64,000 bases of DNA from Gemmata palustris (lineage in GTDB: Bacteria; Planctomycetota; Planctomycetia; Gemmatales; Gemmataceae), in assembly GCF_017939745.1 (NCBI RefSeq), contig NZ_JAGKQQ010000001.1, positions 4,836,001-4,900,000 on the forward strand, given 5' to 3'. A model generated the notes under the pieces. The model had not been told where the DNA came from and searched no databases. It saw nothing but the letters and a program-made list of their open reading frames with translations. This document shows, piece after piece, positions 8,359 through 15,759 of this stretch. A program made the translations under genes and the position numbers. Position 1 is the stretch's first letter; every line of letters begins with the position of its first letter.

Positions 8359-8847
8359 TCACTTCACATCCACCGTACTGACGGCCTTACCGTTCTCGAT
8401 GAACGCGACCTTCTTCGCACCCTCTTTCGGTATGCTCACGATAAGAGGGCTGGCGAAAGTTGCGGTTCCCGCGGGGCCGCTCTCGGCCTTGTACTGCACG
8501 TACAAAGTGCCGTCCTTGTCGAGTTTCACCGCCTCGACCTGGTACGTCGTAATCGCCGGCCCGCGCTTCACAACGACCGCGACGAACTGCTTGTCGAACG
8601 CATCGGCCGCGAGCAGCACCGGCTTCTTCCCGCCCATAAGCGGCGGCCGGGCCGCGAACACCTTCTCGAACCCGTCTTTACTGGTGAGCGCGGTGTAGGT
8701 TTCATTACCCTTCAGCCCGGAGTTATTCTTCTCGAAATAGGCATCGAACACGGTGTACGTGACCTTCTCGCCCTTGGCTTCGTCCGCGGCGCGGACCGGA
8801 ACCGAGAAGGCGATAAGCCCAACGGCGATTAGTGCGAAGCGGGCCAT
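8359..8847 (-). CDS. Secreted protein, PrcB C-terminal-like
   Basis: A 162-residue protein with an N-terminal signal peptide (MARFALIAVGLIAFSVPVRA). The central part, FVAVVVKRGP followed by YQVEAVKLDKDGTLYV and later FASPLIVSIP, resembles the PrcB C-terminal domain pattern, but this is a weak resemblance. It starts 18 bases after the glgC stop on the same strand, so the two probably form one transcript. Role unknown. Confidence 0.65.
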   Translation of the reverse strand: MARFALIAVGLIAFSVPVRAADEAKGEKVTYTVFDAYFEKNNSGLKGNETYTALTSKDGFEKVFAARPPLMGGKKPVLLAADAFDKQFVAVVVKRGPAITTYQVEAVKLDKDGTLYVQYKAESGPAGTATFASPLIVSIPKEGAKKVAFIENGKAVSTVDVK

Positions 8848-8865
8848 TAAGAACCTCCCGGCGGA

Positions 8866-10128
8866 TCAATTGGGGAGCGGGTTGGGCGCCTGAAACGTTT
8901 CGGGCGGCTCGGCCTTCGACACGACGACGACCCCCAGGTCGGTCACGGTGAACCCACGGCGCCGGTCGAACTCCGAATCGTAACCCAGAACTGTGTACGG
9001 CGGCAGCTTCACGTCCTTGTCGATGATCGCCTTCTTGATGCGGCAGTAGCGGCCCACGTCCACGCCGTCGAGCAGGATCGAGTCTTCCACCACCGCGTAG
9101 CTGTTCACCCGCACGCGGGGCGAGAGAATGCTGCGCCGGACGTGCCCACCGGAAACGATGCTCCCGGCGCACACGATGCTGTCCAGGGCCTCCCCGCGGC
9201 GCGCGTGACCGGCCGACCCCTCACCGGTGAACACGAACTTCGGCGGCGGCAACTGCGGCTGGACCGTGCGGATCGGCCACGTTCCGTCGTACATGTTCAG
9301 CACCGGCTCGACCGCGACCAGGTCCATGTTCGCTTGGTAGTAAGCGTCGAGCGTGCCCACGTCGCGCCAGTACGGGACCGCCTTACGGTTCTGGTCCAGA
9401 AACCGGTGCGCGATCACCTTGTTGCCGCTCTCGATCATCTGCGGGATGATGTTCTTACCGAAGTCGTGATCGGTGCCGGTCTTCGCCGCGTCCTGACACA
9501 ATAGTTCAAAGAGCAGGCGCGTTTTGAACACGTAAATGCCCATCGATCCCAGCGCGTGGTGCGCGTCACCGGGCATCGAGTCCGCCGTTTTGGGCTTCTC
9601 CAGGAAGTTCACCACGCGGTCGTCGGCCGTGGTCTGCATGATGCCGAAGTGCCGGACCTCGTCGAGCGGCACCGGGATGCACCCGATGGTCACGTCCGCC
9701 TTGCGGTCGATGTGGGCACGGATCATGTGCCCGTAGTCCATCTTGTAGATGTGGTCGCCCGCGAGGATCAGAACGTGCTCCGCGTTCTCGCGCTCGAGCG
9801 AGTAGATGTTCTGGTAGATCGCGTCGGCCGTGCCCTTGTACCACGTCTCGTCGATGCGCTGCTGCGGCGGGAGCACCTCGACCGACTCGCCCAACTCGGA
9901 ACTGAGGAAGCTCCACCCGTGGCGGATGTGGCGGTCCAGGCTGCGCGACTTGAACTGCGTGAGCACGAGCACGCGACGCAACCCACTGTTGATGCAGTTC
10001 GACAGGGTGAAGTCGATGATGCGGTACAGCCCGCCGAACGGCACGGCCGGTTTCGCGCGATCGCGGGTGAGTGGTTCGAGCCGCGTTCCCCTACCCCCGG
10101 CCAAGATCACAGTTACAACGCCGCGCAT
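8866..10128 (-). CDS. glgC: Glucose-1-phosphate adenylyltransferase
   Basis: This 420-residue enzyme makes ADP-glucose from ATP and glucose-1-phosphate, the committed step of bacterial glycogen synthesis. Visible motifs are the nucleotidyltransferase signature ILAGGRGTRLEPLT with following KPAVPFGG, the substrate region YKGTADAIYQN, GDHIYKMDY, and a C-terminal left-handed beta-helix with hexapeptide-like repeats (SILSPRVRVNSYAVVEDS). Start MRGVVTVIL at 10128, just after a GTG two codons upstream. No other glg gene is adjacent. Confidence 0.95.
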   Translation of the reverse strand: MRGVVTVILAGGRGTRLEPLTRDRAKPAVPFGGLYRIIDFTLSNCINSGLRRVLVLTQFKSRSLDRHIRHGWSFLSSELGESVEVLPPQQRIDETWYKGTADAIYQNIYSLERENAEHVLILAGDHIYKMDYGHMIRAHIDRKADVTIGCIPVPLDEVRHFGIMQTTADDRVVNFLEKPKTADSMPGDAHHALGSMGIYVFKTRLLFELLCQDAAKTGTDHDFGKNIIPQMIESGNKVIAHRFLDQNRKAVPYWRDVGTLDAYYQANMDLVAVEPVLNMYDGTWPIRTVQPQLPPPKFVFTGEGSAGHARRGEALDSIVCAGSIVSGGHVRRSILSPRVRVNSYAVVEDSILLDGVDVGRYCRIKKAIIDKDVKLPPYTVLGYDSEFDRRRGFTVTDLGVVVVSKAEPPETFQAPNPLPN

Positions 10129-10258
10129 GACCACCCTCGCAACAACGACCCGTGCTCATTGTGGCGCAGGAGTCAAGTGGGGGAAAGGGGTCGGGCGCGT
10201 GCGGGGCGCGGAATTCGGAACGTCCCGACCCGTTTCTTCGTTCCCGTGCCGACGCCCT

Positions 10259-10654
10259 TTACCGCACGCGGCCGGAGTATTCGCCGGTTCGCGTGTCGAT
10301 CACCACCCGATCCCCGACGTTTACGAACTGCGGAACGGTCACCCGGAGGCCCGTTTCGAGGGTCGCGGGTTTGGTCACCGCCGAGGCCGTGGCCGCGCGA
10401 ACGCCCGGTTCCGTTTCTCGCACGATCAGTTCCACCGTCGGGGGAAGCTCCAGTGCGAGCGGCCGGTCGTCGAAGAAAACGAGTGTAGCGGCTCCGCCCT
10501 CGGTCAGGAAGCCGGTGCGGTCGCCGACGAACCCGGGCGGCAACTCGTGCTGATCGAACGATTCCTCGTCCATGAACACGAAGTGCGCCCCATCGCGGTA
10601 GAGGAACTTGACCGCACGAGATTCGAGGAACGCTTCCTCGACGCGGTCCTCGGG
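10259..10654 (-). pseudogene. efp: Elongation factor P, 3' fragment (domains II and III) of a split gene
   Basis: Read on the minus strand, 10654 to 10259 encodes RVEEAFLESRAVKFLYRDG, then VFMDEESFDQHELPP, and ends with TVPQFVNVGDRVVIDTRTGE. These are the second and third OB domains of EF-P, collinear with the E. coli protein to its C-terminus. The N-terminal KOW domain is missing here and is found on the same strand at 12938-13127, about 2.3 kb away. Internal GTG/ATG codons at 10579 and 10573 could start a truncated product, but it would lack the tRNA/PTC-contacting domain I. I therefore call it one half of an interrupted gene. Confidence 0.85.
10635..10654. repeat. Left copy of 20-bp direct repeat bounding the insert in efp
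   Basis: TCCTCGACGCGGTCCTCGGG here matches 12937-12956 in 19 of 20 positions, in the same orientation. Both copies are efp coding sequence (PEDRVEEA and PEDRVEDA on the minus strand). They mark the two edges of the segment that separates the efp halves, like a target duplication or an att core. Confidence 0.8.
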
Positions 10655-11090
10655 CTTACGATCCGGCTCGCGGACCCGTTCACCGGTTCGCCGAGTGGCA
10701 GGCCCGGACTGCCATCGGCCGCAAGTACTGGCGCCGGTGGGCGCGTCAGGTGATCATGCCCCCGGACCGCCCCGAACTCGACAACCTGGCCGATCCGAGC
10801 GAAGATCCCGCGGAGATCGCGGAGCAAGAGGAGCTGCTCGACCTGGTGCGCGGCTGCGGGAACTGACGCCGAAACAGTAATTGGCCATCGACCTGTACTT
10901 CGGGTTGACCCGTGGTGTGCCGATGGCCGCACTCGAGTGTCACACCTCGGCCGTCAACGAGCGCATCAACCGCGGGTTGCAGCATCTCGCCCTGTCCGTC
11001 GGTTCCGACCCGGAGCGTGCCGCGATGAGCCGGCGGGCGGAAGTGAGGCAGGGGAAGACTATGAGCTTTGGACCGAGCGAGAGTTGCTAA
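10655..11090 (+). pseudogene. Degraded sigma-70-family fragment
   Basis: Reading from the direct repeat rightwards gives RAYDPARGPVHRFAEWQ, then AEQEELLDLVRGC in one frame; after a frame change the text continues ELTPKQ, a TAA stop, LAIDLYFGLTRG and SAVNERINRGLQHLA. The last part resembles sigma region 4 (a helix-turn-helix that follows an LxxxQ/LYFG motif) and the first part a region 2-like stretch. The gene is cut at its 5' side by the direct repeat, has at least one frameshift (near 10860) and one nonsense codon (10878). It is clearly dead. The sigma assignment is by eye only. Confidence 0.55.
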
Positions 11091-11272
11091 AGAGTTGAAT
11101 GATTAATCGCAAAATTACCAGGAATAGGCGCGGTGCCGATTTTATCGATATTCACATCCTACCGACCTTGACGGTTCTTGCGCGCTGTCGCCCAGTTCTT
11201 GTAATTCCGATCCTTCCTCCGTAACTTGAAAATGCGGGGCATTTTGCCAAGCGGCATTCGTTTGAAGGGGCC

Positions 11273-11989
11273 GTGCCGTCACCACGGCTGTTGGTTATGG
11301 CTCACTGGTTGTTCTTACCTGACGACGCAATCGGTGACATCGCGGTCTTAGTCGAACTCACTCCGAAGCAGTTTGACCTACTTCGGAACTATTTAGACTC
11401 AAACGAGTTCCGTCCGCGATACGCCTTTTACACAGCGGTTGCAGACTTGCTCGGCATTTCCGACGAGTCTGCCGCTAGGCTTTGCACATTCATCAATCAC
11501 GTGCAGGCACAGCGGGCGAAGTTCCGCCACAGCGGATCGCTGGTGCCCGGTGAATTGGAAAGCTTCCTTCAACGGGCCGTGAAGGGCAAAGAGGCAGAGA
11601 AAGCCAAGCGGCTTTTGGATAGAATTAAATCCCTGAAGGATCATATTGTCAAGCTATTTTCTGATTTGCCAAATAGAGATCACTCGGTAAAGGTGCGTGG
11701 TCTGGAATCCGGCCCCCTGCCTCACCTGCGCAAATTCAGAACCTTCTGCGACCTGCGCCCTGTCTATGACGCGGCAGCAAACAAGATAGTGCAATACCTA
11801 CCCATAATTACACTAAGCCTAACTACACACAGAGCAGAATCTGACGCTTACGAGGAAGTAGTCATTCAGCTAGCAGAAGGGGATTTGGCAGAGTTTCAAG
11901 AACAGTTCCAACGCCTTACGAAGAAGCTAACACTGTTAAAGGAAGAATACACTTTCTCAGATGACACCCAAGAGGGAGACGAATCATGA
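11273..11989 (+). CDS. Unknown soluble protein, first gene of island cassette
   Basis: A 238-residue protein starting at GTG 11273, with GAAGGGG just upstream; an ATG at 11297 (MAHWLFLPDDAIG) is a good alternative. It looks soluble and largely helical: LTPKQFDLLRNYL early on, a Lys/Glu-rich stretch around residues 105-130, and a charged acidic C-terminus (TFSDDTQEGDES). Codon use is clearly richer in A and T than in neighbouring genes (AAT, ATT, AAA, AGA, TTA codons), suggesting foreign origin. Its stop overlaps the next gene by 4 bases. I do not recognise the family. Confidence 0.7.
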   Translation: MPSPRLLVMAHWLFLPDDAIGDIAVLVELTPKQFDLLRNYLDSNEFRPRYAFYTAVADLLGISDESAARLCTFINHVQAQRAKFRHSGSLVPGELESFLQRAVKGKEAEKAKRLLDRIKSLKDHIVKLFSDLPNRDHSVKVRGLESGPLPHLRKFRTFCDLRPVYDAAANKIVQYLPIITLSLTTHRAESDAYEEVVIQLAEGDLAEFQEQFQRLTKKLTLLKEEYTFSDDTQEGDES

Positions 11990-12348
11990 TGGGCAATCAT
12001 TGCTCCCTCTTGGATGGACCAGGGGGAATTCCGGCGAAAATCGAAGCTCGGTACGACGAGGAGAAGTGGGCGAAAGCATATGCGAAGCCGCACCGCCCTT
12101 TGCTACTTGAAGAACCTGTGCGCAAGCTACGTAGATGTCGCGTCCACACATCTGTCAAGGCGCAACGGTACGAAGCCCGCGAAGCAGCACGGTCCGCCAG
12201 CCCTATGTCACTGACAGGAGGCGGACTAACAACTGCTGGTATCCTCGCGGCTGGCGGGCCGCTCTTTGCAGCGATCATTGCCGGGGTTGTAGTGTTTGCA
12301 GTGGTCGCAGTCGTGGTCGAGTCGTCACTGCGCCGTATCACTTCATGA
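11986..12348 (+). CDS. Unknown membrane protein, second gene of island cassette
   Basis: A 120-residue protein starting with ATGATG in an ATGA overlap with the previous gene, the classic sign of translational coupling. Residues 1-75 are polar and basic; residues about 77-112 form one long hydrophobic segment rich in Gly, Ala and Val (GGPLFAAIIAGVVVFAVVAV). This suggests a membrane anchor with its N-terminal part in the cytoplasm. It ends two bases before the third gene. No known family is recognised. Confidence 0.65.
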   Translation: MMGNHCSLLDGPGGIPAKIEARYDEEKWAKAYAKPHRPLLLEEPVRKLRRCRVHTSVKAQRYEAREAARSASPMSLTGGGLTTAGILAAGGPLFAAIIAGVVVFAVVAVVVESSLRRITS

Positions 12349-12349
12349 C

Positions 12350-12817
12350 ATGGGCACTGGGTTGTACCAAGCGATTGACTGGGCGGTGGTCCGCGCAACC
12401 GCCTATGGCCGGGATGCAACGGCAGCGATTTGTATTGGGGCAACATTTAGATTCTTTGCGCCGTTTGGCAAACTCATCGACTCTGGTTTTGAAGTTAATG
12501 GCCAAGTAGCATTTTTTATTGGTTTCTTTGGCACCATAACAGCTTTAGCTTTCTGGCTGGGGAGCCTTTCGCGGTTGGAGTCAGAGCTCGCTAACTTCCG
12601 ACGCCTGCGGGATACCTGTCTTATCTCCGAAGAAGATTACCGACGACTAACAGAACGAGCCGTTGCGTGGTATGCGGCGCGTCGTTTCGGCGGCCCTCTC
12701 CCGACAGCAGAACCTCCTCCACAGACCCGACGCCGAAGCAGAGCCCCGCGTCAACAAGAGCCAAATCCTCAGCCTGAACAATCTGCTGAAAACGAGCCAA
12801 ACAGCGACTCGGCTTGA
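12350..12817 (+). CDS. Unknown membrane protein with SHOCT-like motif, third gene of island cassette
   Basis: A 155-residue protein from the ATG at 12350, two bases after the previous stop. It has two hydrophobic segments (around ATAAICIGATFRFFAPF and VAFFIGFFGTITALAFWLG), then LRDTCLISEEDYRRLTERAV. That last motif resembles a SHOCT domain (short helices with an L-x-x-G-x-I-T/S-x-E-E pattern). The C-terminus is a low-complexity tail of Pro, Gln, Arg and Glu. Like its partners it is less GC-rich than the surrounding genes. Function unknown; the tight spacing implies one functional unit. Confidence 0.65.
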   Translation: MGTGLYQAIDWAVVRATAYGRDATAAICIGATFRFFAPFGKLIDSGFEVNGQVAFFIGFFGTITALAFWLGSLSRLESELANFRRLRDTCLISEEDYRRLTERAVAWYAARRFGGPLPTAEPPPQTRRRSRAPRQQEPNPQPEQSAENEPNSDSA

Positions 12818-12936
12818 GCTCTGCACCTGAAAAATTCGCGCGTCTGACACTCGTTGACACCCGCGCGAGGGTGCGAAGCGGGGCGACTGGCGTCATTGAG
12901 AAATGCCCCCCCCCGGGATTCCCGGGGCTTGATGCA

Positions 12937-12956
12937 TCCTCGACGCGGTCTTCGGG
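12937..12956. repeat. Right copy of 20-bp direct repeat bounding the insert in efp
   Basis: TCCTCGACGCGGTCTTCGGG, 19 of 20 identical to 10635-10654 and in the same orientation. Just inside it (12905-12930) is a run of ten C followed by a small GC palindrome, CCCGGGATTCCCGGG. Confidence 0.8.
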
Positions 12957-13127
12957 GTGGACCCGGTAGTCCGTCACCGCGCCGGTGCGCCGATTTTTCA
13001 ACCAGATGCGGAGCTTTGATGGGAGGTTGCCCGGCGTGCGCAGTTCGTGATCGACGACTTGGTACAACTGACCGTCGCGAACGATGTGCGCGCCCCGGCG
13101 CAAAGTGGAATACGGAACCGACGCCAT
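12938..13127 (-). pseudogene. efp: Elongation factor P, 5' fragment (domain I, KOW-like)
   Basis: From ATG 13127, preceded by a strong GGAGG, the frame encodes MASVPYSTLRRGAHIVRDGQ, then YQVVDHELRTPGNLPSKL and TDYRVHPEDRVEDA, which is EF-P domain I. After 12938 the frame runs into unrelated residues (SSPGNPGGG) and never reaches domain II, which lies at 10259-10654. The loop that carries the modified Lys or Arg in well-studied EF-Ps (PGK in E. coli) reads PGN here. Promoter and ribosome site seem intact, so an aberrant fusion peptide could still be made. Confidence 0.85.
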
Positions 13128-13302
13128 GAGGCGCCCTCCTTCGTGGGTGGAATGGTACGCGGTCCGGAACCAGTTGGTTCGCGGACTACGGCGGAACGAG
13201 CCGCATTCCAGTCCCAAGAAGTGAGAGATTCCGCATGGTCGAACCCGGGCCGAAGAAGGTTGCGACCGGAGAGACAACGAGAGCGCCCGCCGGGTTCGCG
13301 GA

Positions 13303-13755
13303 CTATCGCCCGGTCAGGCTCTTCTCGAACATGATGAGGTTGTCACCGCGGTCGGCGTCCCAGTGGAGGCCGACGATGTCGTACCCGAGCTCGATGGCGA
13401 GGTGGAGCATCGGGCGGTGGGTGTTGTGGCACTCTAGCCGGATCGTTTCGTATTCGTGCTGCGCGGCCCAACTCTGCGCGGCTTCCATGAGTTGGGAGCC
13501 GATGCCCATGCGCCGCGCGTCGGGCATAACCCCGTAGAACCACGCGAAGAACGTGTCGGGCTTCAGCTCGAAGCCGAGGAAGAAGCCGGCCGGCTTCTCC
13601 TTTACGCGGGCCACGAGCTGTAAAACGTTGTGGCGCCCGGTGTACCGCCGGCGGAACGACTCGATCGTCTTCGCGGGGCGGAAAATCTGGTTGTACATAT
13701 CGATGATGAGCGGGAGTTCGTCCGCACCCACGATATCGATGATCGCGTCCGCCAT
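13303..13755 (-). CDS. GNAT family N-acetyltransferase
   Basis: A 150-residue acetyltransferase of the GNAT fold. The acetyl-CoA pyrophosphate loop is in GVMPDARRMGIGSQLMEAAQ (R-x-x-G-x-G pattern), followed by a strand with ETIRLECH and HRPMLHLAIELGYDIVG, typical of motif B. The acceptor molecule cannot be predicted. The start MADAIIDIV is well placed; a short-period repeat fills the gap upstream. Confidence 0.88.
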   Translation of the reverse strand: MADAIIDIVGADELPLIIDMYNQIFRPAKTIESFRRRYTGRHNVLQLVARVKEKPAGFFLGFELKPDTFFAWFYGVMPDARRMGIGSQLMEAAQSWAAQHEYETIRLECHNTHRPMLHLAIELGYDIVGLHWDADRGDNLIMFEKSLTGR

Positions 13756-13760
13756 GTTAG

Positions 13761-13857
13761 CTCCAGGTTCGGGGTTCCCGGTTCCGGGCTCCAGGTTGAA
13801 GCGAAGACACGGCCGCGCGTCTTCGACTTGGAACTCGGAAGTTCGGAACCCGGAACG
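13761..13857. repeat. Short-period GGTTCC repeat forming an imperfect hairpin
   Basis: Left words (CCAGGTTCGGGGTTCCCGG) and right words (TTGGAACTCGGAAGTTCGG, then AACCCGGAAC) are variants of one short word and partly complementary. An inner hairpin, GCGAAGAC facing GTCTTCG, sits between them. The element occupies the entire gap between the GNAT start and the stop of the Arg-tract protein. Confidence 0.6.
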
Positions 13858-13860
13858 CGC

Positions 13861-14424
13861 TTAGCCAGGGCGGTACAAACCGCTCACGATGCTGTCCCAA
13901 GACGGTACGTTCCAGGTCGAGATCAGCTCGCGAAGAACCTCGTTCGCGGTGTCTTCTTCGGCCGCCAACGACGGCGCCGGCTCGGCATCGAAATCTTCCA
14001 TTTCTTCACCCGCGGGAGCATCGAAATCGTCACTCGCGGCGACCGGTTCGGCCACCGCCTCGTCGCCCTCTTCGCCCTCATCGCCGTCTTCTTCGCTCGC
14101 CGCGGCTGCAGCTCCCGCGACCGGGGCGGCATCACCCGGTGCGCCCCCCTTGCGGCGGCGACGACGACGGCGACGGCGCTTCCGCCCGGTGCCGGGCGCC
14201 CCGTCGCCTTCGGCACCGGCTTCGCCGGCCGGCGATTCCTCGGAGTCATCGAACTCGTCCGCGCCCTCGGCTTCGTCCGATTCGGGCGCGGCGTCTTCCG
14301 GGTTCGACTCGGTCGCTTCGGCGCGGTCGTCGCTGTCGGCGGGGGCCGGCGCGGACGGCTTGTCCAGAGCGAACTCGCGTGCGAGGTCGGCCCAGTCGTC
14401 GTTATTATCGAGGGGGTCTGTCAT
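13861..14424 (-). CDS. Acidic disordered protein with Arg tract
   Basis: A 187-residue protein that is mostly Ala, Glu, Asp and Ser and therefore probably disordered, interrupted around residues 80-93 by RKRRRRRRRRRKGG. The C-terminal 24 residues are different and look ordered and conserved (LRELISTWNVPSWDSIVSGL). A nucleic-acid-binding or protein-docking role would fit the Arg tract, but no function is known to me. The very biased composition could raise doubt, yet the frame starts cleanly (MTDPLDNNDDWADLA) and the structured C-terminus supports a real gene. Confidence 0.7.
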   Translation of the reverse strand: MTDPLDNNDDWADLAREFALDKPSAPAPADSDDRAEATESNPEDAAPESDEAEGADEFDDSEESPAGEAGAEGDGAPGTGRKRRRRRRRRRKGGAPGDAAPVAGAAAAASEEDGDEGEEGDEAVAEPVAASDDFDAPAGEEMEDFDAEPAPSLAAEEDTANEVLRELISTWNVPSWDSIVSGLYRPG

Positions 14425-14510
14425 GTGATGAGACTTCTGGTGCCGGTGGCCGCGGTTTTGCGTAGTGCGCGGCTCACGGGTCGAAAGAGGCGAACCGTGG
14501 TTTATTTATC

Positions 14511-14834
14511 CTATCGCGCGAGCGCGATGCCGGAAACGTCGGCTTGAGTCACGACCCACGTTCGCGCGGGCCGCGCGAGGCTCACGTCCACCACGCGGTC
14601 GCCCGGGTCCGCTCCGAACCCTTCGACCAGCGCCGGCGCCGGTTCGCCGTCCGGGAGCTCGTCGCGCGGAATCAGGAACGTGTCATCGGCCCACCCCGTG
14701 ACGCTCGCGAGCTGCTCCGCGAGTGTGCCCCACACGTCCACCGGGAGCGGCAAACCGGGGAGCAGCTTCGCGAACAGGTCGCTGACGGCTCGCTCGAGAC
14801 ACTCGCGCGGCGGGAGGAGGTAGAACGTGGCCAT
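14511..14834 (-). CDS. Hypothetical protein
   Basis: About 107 residues from ATG 14834 (MATFYLLPPRECLERAV). The first half has a regular helical look with LFAKLLPGLPLP; the rest contains Trp, Asp and Pro-rich short strands (WGTLAEQL, WADDTFLIPRDELPDG) and ends ARTWVVTQADVSGIALAR. No signal peptide, membrane segment or known motif is seen. It is on the same strand as the Arg-tract gene about 87 bases downstream of it. Family unknown. Confidence 0.6.
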   Translation of the reverse strand: MATFYLLPPRECLERAVSDLFAKLLPGLPLPVDVWGTLAEQLASVTGWADDTFLIPRDELPDGEPAPALVEGFGADPGDRVVDVSLARPARTWVVTQADVSGIALAR

Positions 14835-15037
14835 AACGATAACCCTCGCAGGTGTGGCGAATGGGGTTATCGGGCGGGGCACTCATTGAACGCGAAGATT
14901 AAGGAAGATAGCGAATGAAACGATTGAGATGGAGCACAGGGCAATCGATATAAACCGCCTAAGCATCCCATCACAACAACTGCGCACCGCAACGATAGAA
15001 GAAAAAAAGAGATCGCGTTCGAGGTGGTTCGCGCTGC

Positions 15038-15547
15038 TCAACCCACGGCGGCGGGTTCGCTCGGCACTTCGGCGATGTGGAATGTGAGGCGGCGGTTACA
15101 GAGTGTGATCTGATCGCCGGACTGGAGCTTTTGGGGTTGGGGGATTTTTTTGCCGTTCAGAAGGGTGCCGTTCTTCGATGCGACGTCGTGCAGTTCGCAC
15201 CGTAAGTCCGAGTGGATCAGCACCGCACAATGGCGCCGGGAAACGCACTCGTCTCGCACCACAACGTCGTTGTCGGGTAACCGCCCAACGCTGTTCATTC
15301 CCAGGCGGAGCGGGTAAACGTTGGTGCCGTCTTTGAGATAAAACGTGAAGCGCCCGACGAGTCCACTCGCGCCCCCAACGGGTGCGGCGAGGGTCGAAGT
15401 GCCGAGGTTCTCGTCGTCGAGAACGCGGGCGCTACCGGCCAGCGTTTGGCTTCCGCAAGCGGCCTGGAGCTTTTCGCGCGCAGAGCGGAACGTGTCCCGC
15501 CTGGGCAAGCCTTCCAAGTGCAAACTGTGAAGCCGGGGGTCTGACAT
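15038..15547 (-). CDS. FHA domain protein
   Basis: A 169-residue protein with a C-terminal forkhead-associated domain (about residues 65-160). The phosphothreonine-binding signature is present: SVGRLPDNDVVV, then CVSRRHCAVL, then SKNGTLLNGKKI. FHA domains bind phosphothreonine peptides, commonly those produced by Hanks-type kinases; two such kinase genes are in this window. The N-terminal 60 residues are not recognised. Nothing in the sequence identifies the partner. Confidence 0.88.
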   Translation of the reverse strand: MSDPRLHSLHLEGLPRRDTFRSAREKLQAACGSQTLAGSARVLDDENLGTSTLAAPVGGASGLVGRFTFYLKDGTNVYPLRLGMNSVGRLPDNDVVVRDECVSRRHCAVLIHSDLRCELHDVASKNGTLLNGKKIPQPQKLQSGDQITLCNRRLTFHIAEVPSEPAAVG

Positions 15548-15681
15548 GCCCGCCTCCTGGCGGCCCGACCAGAAACGGCGTGAGTGCCGTTCCTATCAGT
15601 AACAATCGTCACAGATTCGGGGCCGTCAACACTGCATTGACGGGAATTGTAAACCTTTCTAGTACGCAGATCGACCGCGCC

Positions 15682-15716
15682 TACCCGTTTTTCTTGTGTA
15701 CGCAGAAAAACGGGTA
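15682..15716 (-). terminator. Hairpin downstream of greA
   Basis: A 13-bp perfect stem (TACCCGTTTTTCT facing AGAAAAACGGGTA) with a 9-base loop, 44 bases beyond the greA stop. The T-rich arm gives it a terminator-like character, though a separate T-run is missing. Confidence 0.5.
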
Positions 15717-15759
15717 AAGCCCGACAACTCTTCCAACGAAAATTCGCGCCCGCAACGAC

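Noticed and set aside
12905-12930. C10 run as a phase-variable tract
   Set aside because: It lies in the disrupted efp frame next to a GC palindrome, with no intact gene that it could switch.
10655-12937. The efp insert as a classical insertion sequence
   Set aside because: There is no transposase frame and no convincing terminal inverted repeats; the flanking direct repeat is longer than a typical target duplication.
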